A stretch of DNA of 64,000 nt from NCBI GenBank assembly GCA_022843745.1, contig JALHNB010000015.1:1-64000 (forward strand), read 5' to 3'. This document shows positions 61,234-64,000 of this stretch, piece after piece. The stretch's first letter is position 1; the number at the start of each line of letters is the position of its first letter. The translations under genes and the position numbers were made by a program. This stretch comes from Anaerolineae bacterium. GTDB lineage: Bacteria; Chloroflexota; Anaerolineae; Aggregatilineales; Phototrophicaceae. The notes under the pieces are model-generated. The model saw only the letters and a program-made list of their open reading frames with translations. It was not told the origin of the DNA and did not search any database.

Positions 61234-62720
61234 TAATTTTTATCCGTCTCTTGCCAGTGAGGTGTACCGGAAAGGATGCCCCGCAGGTCGCTGAGGGGTT
61301 TACCCACTTTTATGCCAGACTGGGTGATTTCAAATTCACGAAGGGTTTTCTGAAAGTCCGAGAAGCGTTTCTTCAAAACCCCGATTGCCCGCCGCAATTC
61401 ACCCCGCAGTTCCAGATAGCGCAAAAAGATGATGGTGTCCGCAATATAACTGACGGATATTTCGGTTGCGCGAAACTGCCCCATAATGTCTTCGATTTCA
61501 TTAATCAGGATGACGGCGACCCCCATGCTCTGGAGATATTTACTCAGGCTGTGGAGATGCAGCACCAAATCTTCGCCGCGCACAGACAGCTTATAACCGG
61601 ACAGGCTGTCGATCATGATAATCGCCGCGCCTTTTTCCTCGACATCTTTACGCACCATGCGGGCAAACTCATCCGGTGTGTAATAAAGCGGTTCTACCTG
61701 CACAACCGAAAGATTGCCATCCTTTGCCATCGACGCGATGGGTATATTGATATTCTGGCTGCGGCTCATGAGCAGATCGACCCGTTCCTCGAAGGAGTAG
61801 ATGACGGATCGCTCACCACGTTCGGCAGCTTCTTTCATAAACTGCAACCCCAGGGTGGTTTTGCCTACACCTGTCGGCCCGCTGATAATGGTGATGGTGC
61901 TGCGTTCAAGACCACCATGAAGCAGCTCATCCAATTCCGGCAACCCTGAAGGCAGTATATCCGTCGTAAACGTTTGCATCACTTCAGAAGCAGGCAGCAA
62001 GCGCGGGAAAACTTCCATGCCGTGATCGCTCAAACGCATGGAGTGTTCACCACTCATAAAATCAGACCCTCTGAATTTGATGATACAAACGCTGCGCGTC
62101 TCATGGTCATGTTCGAGGCGGATAATGCCGTCGCTCATGTACTGTAAATCGTCGTCGGGCTGTGCCAAACTGTCTTCCGAGGTAAAAACCACTGTTGCGC
62201 CACTATCGACCAGGAAGCGCAGAAAAGAGTGCGTCTGGCGGCGGAATTGCAGATCATCGCTGGAAAGATAGCGGAAATGCGTCATGGCATCGATAAAAAC
62301 GCGAACGGGCTTTAATTCTTCAACCTGAGCCGTGATGCGCTCTGTGGTCGGCTCACGCTCAACATCGGCTGGGGAGAAAATGTCATAACTCTGAACCTGG
62401 GAGAAAAAGTCCGGGGAGGGGGCAAGATCGAGAAAATCCACGCCGTCGAGATCAAAACCGATGCTGGCTGCATTTTTGCGAATCTGATCTTCGGTTTCGC
62501 CCATCGTGAGAAATAAGGCACGCTCACCTTTGGCAACACCCGCCGTCAGAAAATGTAAACCCAGGATGGTTTTGCCACTGCCTGGGTTGCCATGCAGCAA
62601 ATACGCGCGTTGGGGAACCAACCCACCATGTAAAATTTCATCCAGCCCAGTAATGCCCGTTTCCATACGTCCACTCAGGCCTGAGTTGAGATTTTCATGC
62701 TTGCTATCGAGTTGAGTCAT
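61233..62720 (-). CDS. KaiC-like double RecA-fold ATPase
   Basis: The 495-residue protein has two RecA-type ATPase halves. CI has GNPGSGKT (44-51) and CII has GPTGVGKT (281-288), both after a TGITGLDEIL or SGLPELDELL start motif. In CI the twin catalytic Glu of KaiC appears as Gly-Glu (74-75), whereas CII keeps Glu-Glu (311-312). Around 419-425 the sequence TEISVSY aligns with the KaiC phosphorylation loop so that Thr419 and Ser424 match T426 and S431 while T432 is Tyr425 (alignment from memory). No kaiA or kaiB is nearby. The gene leads the operon with a receiver and a histidine kinase. Confidence 0.93.
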   Translation of the reverse strand: MTQLDSKHENLNSGLSGRMETGITGLDEILHGGLVPQRAYLLHGNPGSGKTILGLHFLTAGVAKGERALFLTMGETEDQIRKNAASIGFDLDGVDFLDLAPSPDFFSQVQSYDIFSPADVEREPTTERITAQVEELKPVRVFIDAMTHFRYLSSDDLQFRRQTHSFLRFLVDSGATVVFTSEDSLAQPDDDLQYMSDGIIRLEHDHETRSVCIIKFRGSDFMSGEHSMRLSDHGMEVFPRLLPASEVMQTFTTDILPSGLPELDELLHGGLERSTITIISGPTGVGKTTLGLQFMKEAAERGERSVIYSFEERVDLLMSRSQNINIPIASMAKDGNLSVVQVEPLYYTPDEFARMVRKDVEEKGAAIIMIDSLSGYKLSVRGEDLVLHLHSLSKYLQSMGVAVILINEIEDIMGQFRATEISVSYIADTIIFLRYLELRGELRRAIGVLKKRFSDFQKTLREFEITQSGIKVGKPLSDLRGILSGTPHWQETDKN

Positions 62721-62835
62721 TATCCCAGTTCCATTAAATTGAGGATTAAGATTGCGAGTTTATTTTACCCTAAACATCAAGAGTTTAAAATTATTACACA
62801 AAAGGTTCCAAAACAATCAAATGAGGATTTATGAC

Positions 62836-63783
62836 ATGAAAAAAATACTGGTGGTTGGCGGGGTGTCGATTGATACGATTATTCATCTGGACAGGCTGCC
62901 AGAAGGCGTGCCACAGACGCTTTTCGCGAAAGCCACGCATCAGGCGGTTGGCTCGACAGGCGCGGGGAAAGCGCTGAATCTCAACCGACTCGGATTCGAG
63001 GTGACACTGCACGCGATGATCGGCGATGATGCGCCGGGGAGGTTGATTCGCGAAAATTTTGAGCGCGAAAATCTGCGCTTCCTTTATGATGTCGATCCGA
63101 AAGGCACGGAGCAGCATGTGAACCTGATGGACGGGGAGGGCGGACGGATTTCGATTTACACGAACGCGGGAACTTTTGAGCCGGAAGTCGATCTGGTACG
63201 GCTGGAAAGTCTGATCGCGGAAACGGATATTCTGGTCGTCAATATCCTCAATTACTGCCGACAAATTCTGCCGCTGGCGAAACGACGCCACAAGGAAATC
63301 TGGTGCGATATTCACGATTATGACGGCAAAAATCCGTATCATCAGGATTTTATCGAGGCGGCGGATTACCTGTTCATGAGTGCCGACGCGATGCCGGATT
63401 ATCGCGATTTTATGCGGCGAATGATCGAGGCGGGCAAAAAACTCGTTGTCTGCACAAGGGGAAAGGAGGGGGCGGTATTAGCGACCCCTCCCCATTCGCA
63501 AGCTCATGGAGAGGGGAGCAATACGGCGTTCGAGCAATCACCCCGTAACAATTTTATCGAGATGGCTGCGATTCGGAGCTATCCGGTAGTAGATACGAAT
63601 GGGGCGGGGGACAGCTTTTTCGCGGGGTATCTGTATGGATACGAGCAGGGATATGCAGCGGAGAAATGTTCGCAACTGGCGACGATTGCGGGTGGGTTGT
63701 GCGTCTCGTCGCGCGAACTGGTGCATCCGGCAATGAGCACGGCGAAATTGGAGGCGGAATATCGTGTACATTATGAAGAGTAG
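62836..63783 (+). CDS. PfkB-family sugar kinase
   Basis: The ATG at 62836 follows AGGA at a good spacing; an upstream in-frame ATG at 62821 is less likely. The 315-residue protein begins KKILVVGGVSIDTIIHLDRLPEG, has GSTGAGKALNLNRLGF (sugar-binding and PfkB signature 1 region), and ends with VVDTNGAGDSFFAGYLYGYEQG, PfkB signature 2 with the catalytic Asp. An R2 repeat is translated in frame about 35 residues before that signature. It is divergent from the KaiC-like operon. It phosphorylates a sugar or nucleoside; the substrate is not readable. Confidence 0.93.
   Translation: MKKILVVGGVSIDTIIHLDRLPEGVPQTLFAKATHQAVGSTGAGKALNLNRLGFEVTLHAMIGDDAPGRLIRENFERENLRFLYDVDPKGTEQHVNLMDGEGGRISIYTNAGTFEPEVDLVRLESLIAETDILVVNILNYCRQILPLAKRRHKEIWCDIHDYDGKNPYHQDFIEAADYLFMSADAMPDYRDFMRRMIEAGKKLVVCTRGKEGAVLATPPHSQAHGEGSNTAFEQSPRNNFIEMAAIRSYPVVDTNGAGDSFFAGYLYGYEQGYAAEKCSQLATIAGGLCVSSRELVHPAMSTAKLEAEYRVHYEE
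63484..63518. repeat. R2 repeat translated inside the PfkB kinase gene
   Basis: ACCCCTCCCCATTCGCAAGC and the adjoining TCATGGAGAGGGGAG encode TPPHSQAHGEGS, between GAVLA and the conserved C-terminal part. The frame is kept. The same block is a standard intergenic repeat elsewhere in this window. Confidence 0.85.
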
Positions 63784-63858
63784 TGGGATAGGAGAGGTGT
63801 TACATCGGTCACGATGATTCGTACCCCTACGAAAGCCGTGTACCTTTTACAGAGCGCT

Positions 63859-64000
63859 TCACGGACGCTCCGGCAGGATGAGATCGGGTTGATAGGCGCT
63901 GGGATGTTGCGAGAGGATGGCGAGGAACTGCTCGATGCGCTCCGGCGGCATGTCCTCGGCCTGAATATCGCGGGAGATGGCAGTCCCCGCCTGCGAATCC
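63859..64000 (-). CDS. Partial protein, C-terminal end only
   Basis: A minus-strand frame enters from the right edge, runs through ISRDIQAEDMPPERIEQFLAI and ends in LILPERP before a TGA at 63859. It is about 46 residues. I do not recognise a family, but the coding bias and the clean stop support a real gene that starts outside the window. Confidence 0.55.
   Translation of the reverse strand, partial: DSQAGTAISRDIQAEDMPPERIEQFLAILSQHPSAYQPDLILPERP

Noticed and set aside
61233-62720. Claim of a complete circadian clock
   Set aside because: No kaiA or kaiB is present and key residues of the clock protein are altered; only a KaiC-like ATPase can be supported.

Overview
This window is most likely chromosome from a Chloroflexota bacterium, probably Anaerolineae-like. 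This is inferred from gene content and repeat style; there is no rRNA or other marker gene here. Supporting features are several giant STAND-ATPase/TPR/LuxR regulators, ABC importers without their own ATPases, a lone Flp-type pilin, a KaiC-like ATPase with two-component partners, and intergenic regions packed with short palindromic repeats. No tRNA, rRNA or CRISPR array was seen.

Layout. 0-6.4 kb: a cut gene, a one-chain antitoxin/MazF-like fusion, a nucleoside hydrolase, a secreted protein and an overlapping parA-parB pair. 6.9-16.5 kb: an MscS channel, a pilin, an XRE regulator, secreted proteins (beta-propeller-like, DUF4397, duplicated module), a Baeyer-Villiger-type monooxygenase and a PhyH dioxygenase. 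17.1-26.1 kb: two ABC importers, one peptide-type and one sugar-type, interrupted by repeat-filled gaps. 26.5-38.6 kb: three paralogous STAND-TPR-LuxR regulators with similar promoters, a BBE-type flavin oxidase and a HET-domain-like protein. 38.7-47.6 kb: MBL hydrolase, AOC/dirigent-like barrel, vanadium-haloperoxidase-like enzyme, a second BBE oxidase, tandem alpha/beta hydrolases, an epimerase and a degenerate ABC ATPase. 47.7-58.6 kb: a RAYT transposase remnant, a 1162-residue secreted glycosidase-like protein, GDPD, RraA-like, ComB, CBS, DUF5990, a RelE/ParE-type toxin-antitoxin pair and a secreted SH3-like protein. 58.9-62.7 kb: a minus-strand kaiC-like/receiver/histidine kinase/receiver operon, divergent from a PfkB sugar kinase. 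A cut gene closes the window.

The most distinctive theme is repeat biology. At least five repeat classes are visible. R1: 22-28 bp palindromes with constant arms (GTAGGGGC / GCCCCTAC) and interchangeable palindromic cores. R2: hairpins beginning CTCACCCCC with a GC-rich stem. R3: elements of about 120 bp with inverted ends containing CTTTCA and GGGTAGG. R4: composites of about 100 bp with ACGACACGACAC-type arms around an R1 core. R5: two copies of a 184-bp MITE, each inserted in the centre of an R1 palindrome with a 10-bp target duplication. R2, R3 and R1 copies have also entered coding regions in frame: two STAND regulators, the glycosidase-like gene and the PfkB kinase. A truncated RAYT gene is a plausible trace of the machinery behind R1.

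The genes suggest a heterotroph that imports peptides and sugars, carries a flavin/peroxidase-rich oxidative gene group under large STAND regulators, and uses a KaiC-based two-component module. The functional links between these groups are inference from position.
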